DNA of 64,000 nt from NCBI RefSeq assembly GCF_030499515.1, contig NZ_JASTWJ010000001.1, forward strand, positions 4,568,001 to 4,632,000, in the 5' to 3' direction. Made by a program: the position numbers and the translations under genes. Of the stretch, positions 9,703 to 18,480 are shown piece by piece (positions within the stretch are counted from its first letter, which is position 1; the number at the start of each line of letters is the position of its first letter). A model generated the notes under the pieces. That model was not told where the DNA came from. It worked only from the letters and a program-made list of their open reading frames with translations, and did no database searches. The DNA comes from Streptomyces sp. DT2A-34 (GTDB lineage: Bacteria; Actinomycetota; Actinomycetes; Streptomycetales; Streptomycetaceae).

Positions 9703-9744
9703 TTCGGGACGAAGAGGTCGTGGGTTCAAATCCCGCCACCCCGA
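9703..9744 (+). other. 3' fragment of tRNA-Pro(CGG): probable attR scar of an integrated element
   Basis: The sequence reads as the 3' half of a tRNA. The anticodon loop TTCGGGA is at 9703-9709, followed by the 3' anticodon arm CGAAG, variable loop AGGTC, T arm GTGGG-TTCAAAT-CCCGC (9720-9736), acceptor strand CACCCCG (9737-9743) and discriminator A. This matches actinobacterial tRNA-Pro with anticodon CGG. The bases before 9703 do not make the 5' half: there is no D arm and no CGGGGTG acceptor strand. It is therefore not a functional gene but the duplicated 3' end left by site-specific integration. Its orientation puts the intact tRNA to the left of the window. Confidence 0.82.
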
Positions 9745-9760
9745 CAGTGAAGTAGCAGTT

Positions 9761-9795
9761 CAGGGCCCTGATCCAATTAGTGGATCAGGGCCCTG
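9761..9795. terminator. Perfect 15-bp-stem terminator behind the tRNA fragment
   Basis: The arms 9761-9775 and 9781-9795 are perfectly complementary around the 5-base loop ATTAG. No U tract follows, as is usual in Streptomyces. It sits 17 bp after the tRNA 3' end and probably was the original tRNA-Pro terminator, carried with the chromosomal side of the att site. Confidence 0.8.
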
Positions 9796-10077
9796 GCAGG
9801 TTTCTGGAGATCGTTTGAGAGAAACCGGGGAGGGATCTTGGTCAGGTTCTCCCAAGGACGCGCTCACCCCCTGAAGATCGCGGGAGTTCCGGTTACGGTG
9901 TCGGCGATCCGGATACGGAGATCCCGCTCGTCGGAGGTGGTCGGCCCATCGTGAACGGACAGTTGCCCTCGACCGGCGACGATGCCGGCCTCGAGGTAAA
10001 CGGGGTCCACCTCGCCCTTCCTGCCGGAGGCGGTGAGGTCGTGCTGGCCTCGACCGACAGCGCGATGCACAACTGCG

Positions 10078-10416
10078 GTGACTGACGACCACGCCGGTTG
10101 GGGCGAGCCGCAGGAATACACGGACGTGTTCCTGCGGTCCGCCCACCAGGCCGTCCTGGATCTTTGTGACCGACGGGGCGGCGAGTTCGAGTCACTCACC
10201 GGCGAAGCAGTGTCCGACGCGGCGGACAACGTGGGCGTCGCTGCCACCGCGGTGGTGCTCTTCCGGGGCCGTCGCTACGTCTTCCGCCGGGGCATCTGGC
10301 CTCCGAGCCACCCCGCCACCACGCAAGCCGCCATCTACGCGACCGTTCTGGAGGAGCGGCTGCTGACGCGGGTCCACCCCCGGCTCGGCGACGACGTGTC
10401 GCCGGTCCACCTCTGA
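10078..10416 (+). CDS. Hypothetical protein, about 112 residues
   Basis: An unrecognised small protein starting at a GTG, with TDDHAGWGEPQEYTDVFLRS near its start, then TAVVLFRGRRYVFRRGIWPP and ATVLEERLLTRVHPRLGDD. The alternation of hydrophobic and charged residues looks like real coding sequence, and codon third positions are GC-rich. An upstream plus-strand frame (about 9819-10085) overlaps its start, and a minus-strand frame (9864-10247) competes with both. None of the three has a good ribosome-binding site, so 9800-10077 is best left unassigned. The gene sits in decayed DNA next to the att scar and may itself be a remnant. Confidence 0.4.
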   Translation: MTDDHAGWGEPQEYTDVFLRSAHQAVLDLCDRRGGEFESLTGEAVSDAADNVGVAATAVVLFRGRRYVFRRGIWPPSHPATTQAAIYATVLEERLLTRVHPRLGDDVSPVHL

Positions 10417-10845
10417 GAACGCGCCCTCATGAGCGTCGGTCAATCCGCGGCTCTTCCGCTCGCACGGCCGTCGTGGCACGAGCGCGTAGCAGCCGATCGA
10501 GTACAGCGACCGGCGAGCGCGGGCGCAGGGCGCCGCCTTCTGGTGGACGTGTGGACTCGCGCTGCTGTCCGGCCGGCCCGCAACCGACGCCGTGCGATCG
10601 CCGTCGCGGACGTGCGGAGTTGATCCCGCCGTCCAGGACGCCGAGGTGGGGCCGCAGGTGCGTGGTGGAAAGCACAGCGGGCCGGAGCTGTACGTGCTTG
10701 GCGACGCGGCGTCCCTCGGCCTTGTCTTCGATGCGCTGGGGAAGGCCCTGGAAAACGCTCTTACGGGTGTGGCACACGAAGTACGGTCGGGCTGGGAAGG
10801 CAGCGACGATCGAGCTGGTTGCTGTGGGGCGAAGGGCATGAGGCC
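10417..10845. other. No confident gene; degraded sequence with an open plus-strand frame
   Basis: No gene could be assigned. A plus-strand frame open from 10490 ends at a TGA at 10847-10849. It includes GPELYVLGDAASLGLVFDAL and reads into the GTG of the next pseudogene with a GTGA overlap, as a coupled operon gene would. It lacks a credible start or ribosome-binding site. Long minus-strand frames here are Arg/Ala/Pro-rich shadows. Confidence 0.35.
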
Positions 10846-11340
10846 GTGACGGACGAAGAGTTGCAGGAGCGGCTTGCCTGGGCACGTGAGCAGGCCCCCG
10901 GGATGGGCGTTCTCGAACTGCCTGAAGGGCTCCGTTGGGCAACCGCCCACGGGCTTGTCCTGTTCGTGTGGCGCAACGGCCCCATCTCTAACGCCTCGAC
11001 GACGTGGTCCTGGACCGCTAGGCGGTCTGGCCGGGGTGCGACGGCTCGCTGACGGACTTCGGCTGGGGGTTCCTCGGGGAGATCAAGAAACACGTCAAGC
11101 AGCGCATCGGCACACTGAGGCACTTCGAGAAACTCCTGCCCCCGTACGACTTCCTGCTGCTCTTCGCCGCTCCTCAGATCGGAACGCACGACGACCACTT
11201 CGGCATGCCGAAGTGGGCCATATGCGTGACGGCCGCGATCAGCCGACTGCGGGGCGAGGACGAAGAGTTCCTCATTGTGGCGCCCCGTCGGGTTCGTCCG
11301 TTGCTGATGGGTGAACGTACCTGCTCTCATCGAACGGGGT
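10846..11340 (+). pseudogene. Frameshifted remnant of an unknown protein
   Basis: The frame opening at GTG 10846 (TDEELQERLAWAREQAPGMG, then LPEGLRWATAHGLVLFVWRN) loses sense near 10990. The continuation is in another frame: RLDDVVLDR, an in-frame TAG, then CDGSLTDFGWGFLGEIKK, LRHFEKLLPPYDFLLLFAAP and FGMPKWAICVTAAISRL. The two parts read as one protein with a one-base shift plus a nonsense codon. No known family is recognised. The last 60 bp overlap the end of the minus-strand gene 11272-12612, so the true end is unclear. Confidence 0.55.
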
Positions 11341-12612
11341 GAACCACGAGCCGAACGCCATGGGCACGATCCCGAGAGCCGTACCAGTAGCTCCTTCGTC
11401 GACCCCGTCCGACGAGTCGTCGTAGAGCCACTCGTGATCCATGTCCTCGTACACATTGTCGGCGAACGCTTCGAGAGCGGACGATACGTTGTCGTCGAGA
11501 AGCCCGTGCAGTTCCAGAGTCGTCGTCGCCCCGCTCAGCAGAAACCTCAGGGCGAGTTCCTCGGCCACGCAGCTGAGTTGCTGGAAGCTGCCGTCGGTGA
11601 AGCGGGTGGTCATGGCGATCACGGTCGTCAGGAAGCGGCGGGCGAACCGGGCGTCGTATCGGAGGGCGTACCGGTCGGGCAGTCGCTCCAAGTGCCACAA
11701 GGGGCCCTCGCATTCCGCGACGTTGGTGTCCTCCTGCGTCAGGACCTGTACGTCTTCGAACAGCTCGTCCACCAGGATGCCGGTCGCGTAGACCAAGGCG
11801 CCGGCGGCGAGTCGGGCGCTCTCCGGCGGGACGGCGAACTCCTTGTCCCTGTTCCCGTTCCCGTTCCCGTTCCCGTTCCCGTTCCCGTTTCCGTTCCCGT
11901 TCCCGTTCCCGTCTTCGTCGTCCTCGCCCTCACCCTCGCCCTCGCCCTCGCCCTCGGTATCGAGCACACCGAACATTGCCGGGGAAAACGCACGCAGTTC
12001 GTCCGCCAACCCCAGCATCCGGCCTCGCACGGCCGTGGCTTTCGTCTCGGTGTCGTCGCTGTCGTCAGCGCTCTCGGTGCGCGCGCTCTCGGTGTGCCGG
12101 GCCTTGCGAGCGGCCGGGTCATCGGGTGGGGCATCGGGGCCGTCGGCTGCGTCGAGGCTCTCTTTGGCCAGGCCCGGGTGGAGTTCGACCTCGCACCGTT
12201 CGATCTTCCAGTCCGCCAGCAGCTCGGAGCGCTCCAGCAACTCGTCGACCAGCGCCTGCACCGCGTCCTCGGCGAATTCCAGTGCCGGAGCGTCCACGAT
12301 GACCTTGAGCAGAGCGCCGCCCGGGTAGACGGCCACGATGCTGTCGAGGAGATCGACTTCGACTCCGTCAGGCCCTTCAACGGACTTGACGGAGACGAAT
12401 CCGTCCTCGATGAGCGCCACGGCGCCCGCTCGTTGAAGTGGGTCCATCTCCGGAGTGCCCTCCGGGATGCAGGTGTCCACGGTCACTACGTACGTCACGT
12501 ACCCGAGCTTGGCAGGAGGGAGCCGTTCCGCGCGGGGGAATGGGTCCGTTCGCGGATGCCTGTTCGACCACTGTTCAGCCTTTCCACCTGCGTTGTCAGA
12601 GGCATGGGTCAC
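11272..12612 (-). CDS. Hypothetical acidic protein with GE and GN dipeptide repeat tracts
   Basis: An open frame of up to 446 residues with no recognised domain. The N-terminal region (VTYVVTVDTCIPEG, then GGALLKVIVDAPALEFAEDA) and the C-terminal region (LAAGALVYATGILVDELFED, then MTTRFTDGSFQQLSCVAEEL) look folded. Between them lies an acidic linker with (GE)n and then (GN)n tracts encoded by hexanucleotide repeats. The start is uncertain: GTG 12612 gives the longest form, but homology-like sequence begins near GTG 12498, and neither has a strong ribosome-binding site. The neighbour upstream is divergent and decayed. Confidence 0.6.
   Translation of the reverse strand: MTHASDNAGGKAEQWSNRHPRTDPFPRAERLPPAKLGYVTYVVTVDTCIPEGTPEMDPLQRAGAVALIEDGFVSVKSVEGPDGVEVDLLDSIVAVYPGGALLKVIVDAPALEFAEDAVQALVDELLERSELLADWKIERCEVELHPGLAKESLDAADGPDAPPDDPAARKARHTESARTESADDSDDTETKATAVRGRMLGLADELRAFSPAMFGVLDTEGEGEGEGEGEDDEDGNGNGNGNGNGNGNGNGNGNRDKEFAVPPESARLAAGALVYATGILVDELFEDVQVLTQEDTNVAECEGPLWHLERLPDRYALRYDARFARRFLTTVIAMTTRFTDGSFQQLSCVAEELALRFLLSGATTTLELHGLLDDNVSSALEAFADNVYEDMDHEWLYDDSSDGVDEGATGTALGIVPMAFGSWFTPFDESRYVHPSATDEPDGAPQ
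11851..11958. repeat. Hexanucleotide microsatellites inside the 11272-12612 gene
   Basis: Ten units of GTTCCC (one with a T change) at 11851-11910 encode the Gly-Asn tract on the minus strand. Six units of CTCGCC-type sequence at 11923-11958 encode the Gly-Glu tract. Unit length is a multiple of three, so copy-number change would alter linker length without shifting the frame. Confidence 0.9.
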
Positions 12613-12652
12613 TATGGGTTACGCATGATGACCAATTCGTGAGGGGATTGCA

Positions 12653-13566
12653 TTGACCGCTGACGAGCCGCGCTCCGGCCTGCCCATCGAGTTTCTCCGT
12701 ACCGTTTCGGACTCTCCGCCGGTCCGCATGGCTGTGGACAAGGCGCGGGCGCTACCCCCGGAAGCAACTCCCGCGACGGACAGCGACCTGCGGAGGGACG
12801 ACCAGCCCTCCATGGGCTCCTCCATGGGCTCCTCCCTGGGCTCCTCCATGGGCTCCTCCATGCGTCTGGCCACGATCGCGCTCGCCCACCCCTCGTGTCC
12901 GGACACGCTGCGCGCGGAGGTCCTCCGACGCTGTTCTGTCCAGCAGCTCCGCCGCCGTCGCGCTCCCGCGGTTCCTGAGAGCGCGTCGGTCACTCGACCC
13001 AGCAGGACGACCGTCGGCTGGAAGAGATCCGCACCGCAACCGCCGTCGTGCGCATCCTGGGCGATACCCGCCACGGCGGGCGGTCCGAACGGCCCCGCTG
13101 GACCGTCATCCGGCAGGGACGACCCCATGGAGAAGCTGCTGCCGTCCTTCGCCTCCGCCTCGCACCGCTCCCCGGTCTCCTTCACGGATGTCCTGGCGCG
13201 CCACTCCTCCCCGCAGGCCGCGCTGCTTCGGGTCACCCGGGATCTGCGAAAGCGTCTGTGCGGCGGCCCCACCTTAGGGAGGCCTGGACTCGGCGAGTGC
13301 TCGCCCTGCCGGGCCGCACACCGGAGCTCACCCGTGCCCTGCCGGCGTGGACCGCGCTCACCGTCGGGGGCACCTCTTACGGCACCGCCCACGAAGCGGT
13401 CGCCTCCGTGGTGCTGACCACACTCGGCAGTGACGACGAGGCATGGTCCCGCTTCGCCGCGAGCCCTGTCTCCTACGCGGGGCCGACCGGCCGGCTGCGG
13501 CTCGGTGATGTCCTCGATGCCGCGGCCAAGGGTGAGGCATGGCCGAAGCTCCCCAGTGCCAGATGA
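12653..13566 (+). pseudogene. Frameshifted gene, HEAT-like helical protein remnant
   Basis: The protein-like text is spread over two frames. Frame 1 gives SGLPIEFLRTVSDSPPVRM, ALAHPSCPDTLRAEVLRRCS and, after a gap, DPMEKLLPSFASASHRSPVS with LARHSSPQAALLRVTRDLRK. Frame 2 gives LEEIRTATAVVRILGDTRHG in the middle and AWTALTVGGTSYGTAHEAVA through LRLGDVLDAAAKGEAWPK at the end. At least three frame changes (near 12960, 13100 and 13265) are needed to join them. The TTG start is preceded by GAGGGGA. A (MGSS)n stretch near 12810-12860 comes from 12-bp repeats. No intact function is likely. Confidence 0.6.
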
Positions 13567-14020
13567 CAATCCCCGCGGGGAGCGGCGCAGACTCGACGGT
13601 GTGACGAAGCGCGGTGACATACCCGTCGTCCGGCACCGGTCCCTCCCCTCGTGGGGACCGGTGCCGGACGACGGGGTGGTGTCGATCCGCAGGACCTGCC
13701 GTGTAGGTGTGGGGCGGGTCAGTGTGGATCGAGCAGGAGGGGGGAGGCGCGAAGTGTTCGCGGGTCCTGCGGGAGGGGATCCGGCGGAAGCGGATCCTGC
13801 CGAGGGTGACCGAGAACTTGCGGCGCCATGAGTGGTCTCTCCGAGCTCTGGGCTGGTGGCCTGCCTGAGCGACGCGCGGGGGGTGCGCACTTGCGTCGTG
13901 ATCCTGCCAGTCGAGGGTGCCGGGGAGGAGCGTCCGGTCTCCGGAACCCGCCTTTGCCGCAGGTCAGCCGTATAAAGTGAGTTTTCCGGTCCGGATGTCC
14001 AGTGCGGCGGAGGTAAGGGA
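13567..14020. other. Gene-free stretch with one strong terminator
   Basis: Apart from the hairpin at 13622-13675 and the ribosome-binding site of the STAND gene (GGAGG near 14008), no coding sequence was found. An open plus-strand frame across 13430-13831 lacks protein-like character. Confidence 0.6.
13622..13675. terminator. Perfect 21-bp-stem hairpin
   Basis: The arms 13622-13642 and 13655-13675 pair perfectly around a 12-base loop. It lies 56 bp after the pseudogene stop. It is one of the strongest hairpins in the window and works in either direction. Confidence 0.85.
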
Positions 14021-17000
14021 GTGGAGGCCTTGAGTCCCGATGCGGGGGCACGCACAACCTTCGCGGAACGGCTCGCGCTGCTCTACAAGGAGGCCGGCAA
14101 TCCTCCGCTGAAGAGCGTGGCCGAGGCGGTCGTCCGGCTTCAGCGGGTCGATGAGCGCGGGCGGCCCGTACGGGTCTCCGCCCAGCGGATCAGTGACTGG
14201 CGCCGGGCCAAGAACGTGCCTGCCCAGTTCGCCGCCCTCCAAGCCGTACTGCATGTCCTCATCCCCCAGGCCCGGCGCGCGCGTCCTGTGCCCGTGTCCG
14301 CCGGGCTGTACGACCTGGGTCAGTGGCAGCGGCTGTGGGAGCGTGCGACCGCAGGGGAAGAGGAGGAGCAGGCTCCGGTCGAGGTCCGCGCGGTTGCCGG
14401 CGGGGTGTGTCCGTATCGGGGGCTGGCCTCGTACCGGCAGCAGGACGCCGGCTGGTTCTTCGGCCGGGAGCGGAGTACGGCTTCCCTGGTCGCCCAGCTC
14501 CGCGCGGCGGGGAAGAACGGCGGCCTCGTCATGCTCGTCGGTGCCTCGGGCGCCGGTAAGTCCTCGCTGCTGAACGCCGGCCTGGTGCCGGCCCTGCAGA
14601 GCGGGGCGCTGAGCGGTGAGAGTAGCCGGTCGAGCGTGGTGGCCCAGCTCGTACCGGGCGCCGATCCGCTCGCCGAGCTGACCCGTCGTATTCCGGAACT
14701 CGCGGACGTTGTCACTTCCGCGGGGGATGAAGGCCGGTCCTCAGGGGACGAAGACGGGTCCTTAGGGGACGAAGACGGGTTGGCAGACAGGTCCGTGGCC
14801 GGGGCCGAAGAAGGAAACAGCGAGTTGGCGGAGGCCGGGGGACCCGGCGGCCAAGCGTCTTACACGGACTTCGTACAGGCCACACGTGACGCCGTCCTCA
14901 CCTGGGCCCGGCGCGCAAGCCCCACTGCCGTCCCCGGCCCTTCCGGCACCCCCACCCCTCCCGTCCTCATCGTCGACCAGTTCGAAGAGACCTTCACCCT
15001 CTGCCCCGACGAAGCGGACCGCCGTACCTTCATCCAGCTCCTCCACGCCGCCTGCACGCCCGTCGAACCCGGTGGTCCGGCTCCCGCGCTCGTCGTCCTC
15101 GGTATACGCGCCGACTTCTACGAGCAGTGCCTCGGGCACCCGGAGCTCGCCGACGCGTTGCAGCACCGGCACATGGTGCTCGGGCCGCTCACCACCGCGG
15201 AGTTGCGGGAGGCGGTGACCGGACCGGCCAAGGCCGTGGGGCTGGAGTTGGAGCCGGGGCTGGCGGAGCTGATCGTGCGGGAGGTGAGTGCGGACGGGCC
15301 GCGGGGGACACATCACGCGGGGGTGTTGCCGTTGCTGTCGCACGCGCTGCTCGCGACCTGGCAGCGGCGCAAGGCGGGGCGGCTGACGCTGGCCGGGTAT
15401 CGGGCGGCCGGTGGGATCCAGGGAGCCGTCGCCGCCACCGCCGAGCGTGCCTGGTCCGGGCTCGATCCGGCGGCGCGCACGGCCGCGCGGCTGCTGCTGC
15501 TCAGGCTGGTGCGGCTGGGCGAGGACACACAGGCGACGCGGCGGCGCGGGACGCGGCGGCAGTTGGCGGCGGAGTCGACGGATCCGGGCAAGACGGAGGA
15601 GTCGCTCGAGGCGCTGGTGCGGGCCCGGCTCGTGACGCTGGACGCGGAGACCGTGGAGATCACGCACGAGGCGCTGCTCCATGCCTGGCCCCGGCTGCGG
15701 GACTGGATCGACGAGGACCGGCAGGGCAATCTGCTGCGCCAGCGGCTGGAGGAGGACGGCCGGGCCTGGGAGGAGTCCGGGCGTGACTCGTCGCTGCTCT
15801 ACCGGGGCTCCCGGCTGGGGCAGGCCCACAGCTGGGCGCGGTCGGCCGGTGACACCTTTCTGACCCGGAGCGCGATGGAGTTCCTGGCCGCCGCGGTCCG
15901 GCTGCGCCGGCGCACGGTCTGGATCAGCCGGGGTGCGGTGGCGGCGCTGGTCGCGCTCGCGATGGTGGCCGTCGGCTCGGCGGTGGTCGCCTGGCAGCAG
16001 CGGGACGACGCCCTGTTCGCGCAGGTGCTCGCCGAGGCCGACCGCTTCCAGTACTCGGACCCGTCGCTGTCCGCCCAGCTCGACCTGGTCGCCCACCGGC
16101 TGCGCCCGGACGACGAGGACACCACCAGCCGGCTGATCTCGATCGTGAACGCCCCGCTGGCCACGCCCCTGCTCGGCCACACCGGCGCCGTCTACCTCAC
16201 CACGTTCAGCCCGAACGGAAAGCTCCTGGCCACCGCCAGCTACGACCGGACGGTACGGCTGTGGGACGTGGCCGACCGGGAGCGGCCCAAACCGCTGGGC
16301 AAGCCCCTGACCGGCCACAAGAGCTGGGTGAGCAGCGCGGTCTTCAGCCCGGACGGCCACACCCTCGCCAGCGCCGGCGACGACGGCACGGTCCGGCTGT
16401 GGGACGTACGGGATCCGAACCGGCCACGTCCGCTGGGCGCGCCCCTGACCGGCCACAAGGGCACGATCTACCTGATCGCCTTCAGCCCGGACGGCCGTAC
16501 GCTCGCCTCGGTCAGCGAGGACCGGACCGTGCGGTTGTGGAACGTGGCGGATCCGGAGCGGCCCGAGGCCCTGGCCACGCTGACCGGGGCCGGCGCCGCC
16601 GTGCGGTCCGTGGCGTTCAGCCCGGACGGCGACACACTGGCGGCCGGGGGCGACGACAAGACGATCCGGCTGTGGGACGTGTCCGAACCGGACCGGCCGA
16701 AGGCGCTTTCCACGCTGACCGGGCACACCGCCCTGGTGCACTCCGTCGCTTTCAGCCCGGACGGCCGCACCCTCGCCAGCGGCAGCTCGGACGACACGAT
16801 CCGGCTGTGGGACGTCTCCGATCCCCGTCACGGCAGCCAGCTCGGCTCCCCGCTCACCGGGCACACCGGCCCCGTCTGGTCGGTGGCCTTCAACCCCGCC
16901 GGCACCATGCTCGCCGCCGCCAGCGCGGACAGCACCGCGAGCCTGTGGAACGTCAGTGACCGGGAGTATCCCTCGCAGGTCGGCGAACCCCTCGCGGGCG

Positions 17001-18139
17001 CCAGCGGGGAGATGTACGCGCTCGGGTTCAGTCCCGACGGCCGTACGCTCGCCACCGGCAGCGGCGACAGCAAGGTCCGGCTGTGGTCGATTCCGACGGC
17101 GGACATGATCGGCGGCAACGGGGCGTTCCGCCCGGACGGCAAGGTGCTCGCCACGGCCGCGCGGGACGGACGGATCCGGCTGTGGGACGTACGGGATCCC
17201 GCCCGGCCGGTGGCGCTGAGCAAGCCGTTCCTGCCCGGGGACACCGGCCAGCGCTCCCAGGTGTTCTCACCCGACGGCCGCACGCTCGCGGTGACGACGG
17301 GCGAGCAGAGTGTGCGGCTGTGGAATGTCAGCGACCCGGCACGACCGGTCGCCTACGACTCCCCCATCATGCTGCGCACCCGGTTCATGGGCCCCGACGC
17401 GCTGGCCTACAGCCCGGACGGGCGCACGCTGGCCACCGCCTACGACGACCGCACCCTGCGGCTGTGGAACGTCAGCGACCCCGCCCATGTCGTGCCGCTC
17501 GGCCCGCCCATCACCGGGCACACCGGCTACATCAACTCCCTCGCCTTCAGCCCGGACGGCCGCACCCTCGCCAGCGGCAGCGCGGACGCCACCATCCGGC
17601 TGTGGAAGGTGACCGACCCCCGCCGTCCGACCCTGCTCGGCGCCCCGCTCACCGGTCACACCGGGCCGGTCAACGCGCTCGCCTACAGCCCCGACAGCCA
17701 TACGCTGGCCAGCGGCAGCGACGACGACACCGTGCGGCTCTGGGACGTCACCGACCCGGGCGAGGCGACTCCGCACGGCGACCCCCTCACCGGCCACACC
17801 GAAGCGGTCGTCTCACTGACGTTCAGCGAGGGCGGGCGCTATCTGGCCACCGGGGGCAACGACAACACGGTCCGGCTGTGGAACGTCACCTCCCCGTCCG
17901 ACGCGTCCGCCATGGGCCAGGCGATGAGCCCCAACGCCAAGACGGGCAACTTCCTGTCGTTCAGCCCGACGAGCCACATGCTCGGCGTCTCCAGCGGCAC
18001 CGACACCATCCGGCTGTGGAACCTGGACGTCGACCAGGCGATCCGCCGCGTCTGCTCGACCACGCAAGGAGTGCTGACGCGGGAGAAGTGGAACGAGTAT
18101 CTGCCCCGGCTGTCGTACGAGCCGCCGTGCACGCGGTAG
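14021..18139 (+). CDS. HTH-nSTAND1 NTPase with one membrane segment and 14 WD40 repeats
   Basis: A 1372-residue protein starting at GTG 14021, with GGAGG upstream. Residues 1-90 form a helix-turn-helix-like domain (TTFAERLALLYKEAGNPPLK, then VSAQRISDWRRAKNVPAQFA). The nSTAND1 ATPase follows (YRGLASYRQQDAGWFFGRER) with Walker A GASGAGKS at 174-181 and an acidic VLIVDQFEE Walker B. A single hydrophobic segment lies at about 636-660. Residues 715-1350 hold 14 WD40 units ending in RLWDV or RLWNV, enough for two seven-blade propellers. Such STAND proteins are signal-responsive scaffolds. The trigger is unknown, and the membrane segment suggests a surface-facing propeller. Residues 230-265 have a low-complexity repeat (SSGDEDGSLGDEDG). 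Confidence 0.9.
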   Translation: MEALSPDAGARTTFAERLALLYKEAGNPPLKSVAEAVVRLQRVDERGRPVRVSAQRISDWRRAKNVPAQFAALQAVLHVLIPQARRARPVPVSAGLYDLGQWQRLWERATAGEEEEQAPVEVRAVAGGVCPYRGLASYRQQDAGWFFGRERSTASLVAQLRAAGKNGGLVMLVGASGAGKSSLLNAGLVPALQSGALSGESSRSSVVAQLVPGADPLAELTRRIPELADVVTSAGDEGRSSGDEDGSLGDEDGLADRSVAGAEEGNSELAEAGGPGGQASYTDFVQATRDAVLTWARRASPTAVPGPSGTPTPPVLIVDQFEETFTLCPDEADRRTFIQLLHAACTPVEPGGPAPALVVLGIRADFYEQCLGHPELADALQHRHMVLGPLTTAELREAVTGPAKAVGLELEPGLAELIVREVSADGPRGTHHAGVLPLLSHALLATWQRRKAGRLTLAGYRAAGGIQGAVAATAERAWSGLDPAARTAARLLLLRLVRLGEDTQATRRRGTRRQLAAESTDPGKTEESLEALVRARLVTLDAETVEITHEALLHAWPRLRDWIDEDRQGNLLRQRLEEDGRAWEESGRDSSLLYRGSRLGQAHSWARSAGDTFLTRSAMEFLAAAVRLRRRTVWISRGAVAALVALAMVAVGSAVVAWQQRDDALFAQVLAEADRFQYSDPSLSAQLDLVAHRLRPDDEDTTSRLISIVNAPLATPLLGHTGAVYLTTFSPNGKLLATASYDRTVRLWDVADRERPKPLGKPLTGHKSWVSSAVFSPDGHTLASAGDDGTVRLWDVRDPNRPRPLGAPLTGHKGTIYLIAFSPDGRTLASVSEDRTVRLWNVADPERPEALATLTGAGAAVRSVAFSPDGDTLAAGGDDKTIRLWDVSEPDRPKALSTLTGHTALVHSVAFSPDGRTLASGSSDDTIRLWDVSDPRHGSQLGSPLTGHTGPVWSVAFNPAGTMLAAASADSTASLWNVSDREYPSQVGEPLAGASGEMYALGFSPDGRTLATGSGDSKVRLWSIPTADMIGGNGAFRPDGKVLATAARDGRIRLWDVRDPARPVALSKPFLPGDTGQRSQVFSPDGRTLAVTTGEQSVRLWNVSDPARPVAYDSPIMLRTRFMGPDALAYSPDGRTLATAYDDRTLRLWNVSDPAHVVPLGPPITGHTGYINSLAFSPDGRTLASGSADATIRLWKVTDPRRPTLLGAPLTGHTGPVNALAYSPDSHTLASGSDDDTVRLWDVTDPGEATPHGDPLTGHTEAVVSLTFSEGGRYLATGGNDNTVRLWNVTSPSDASAMGQAMSPNAKTGNFLSFSPTSHMLGVSSGTDTIRLWNLDVDQAIRRVCSTTQGVLTREKWNEYLPRLSYEPPCTR

Positions 18140-18177
18140 ACCCGAGCATGCGGTAGACCCGAGCAGGCCGTAAACCC

Positions 18178-18220
18178 GAGCAGGCCGTAACCCCCCGGTA
18201 AGGACGTGTACGGCCTGCTC
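18178..18220. terminator. 12-bp-stem hairpin after the STAND gene
   Basis: The arms 18178-18189 and 18209-18220 (TACGGCCTGCTC on the 3' side) pair perfectly. The 5' arm is the last copy of a short direct repeat (CCCGAGCA followed by TGCGGTAGA or GGCCGTAA) that starts just before the stop codon of the STAND gene. Confidence 0.7.
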
Positions 18221-18480
18221 CATGCGCTCAGTGACGGGGCGGAAACGCAAGTGGCATGACGGGGGTTCGACCGACAGCGGTTTCCGTGATCCCGATCACA
18301 ACCCCGGGCCGCAGCCGATCGGGCGGCTCCCGCGAGGCAGACAGCCTTGTTACTGTGGGCTCAGCCCGATCGCTGGTGCATCCCCCGTCGCCAGCGGTCG
18401 GGCCTTCTCATGTCGTGGTTCCGACGGCCCGGGGCCTGCCCGGCCCGGCGGGAGCTTTCGCGGAGTCGTACGCTGATCCT

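Noticed and set aside
9646..9744. A complete tRNA gene ending at 9744
   Set aside because: No D arm, 5' acceptor strand or 5' anticodon strand could be found upstream of the anticodon loop.
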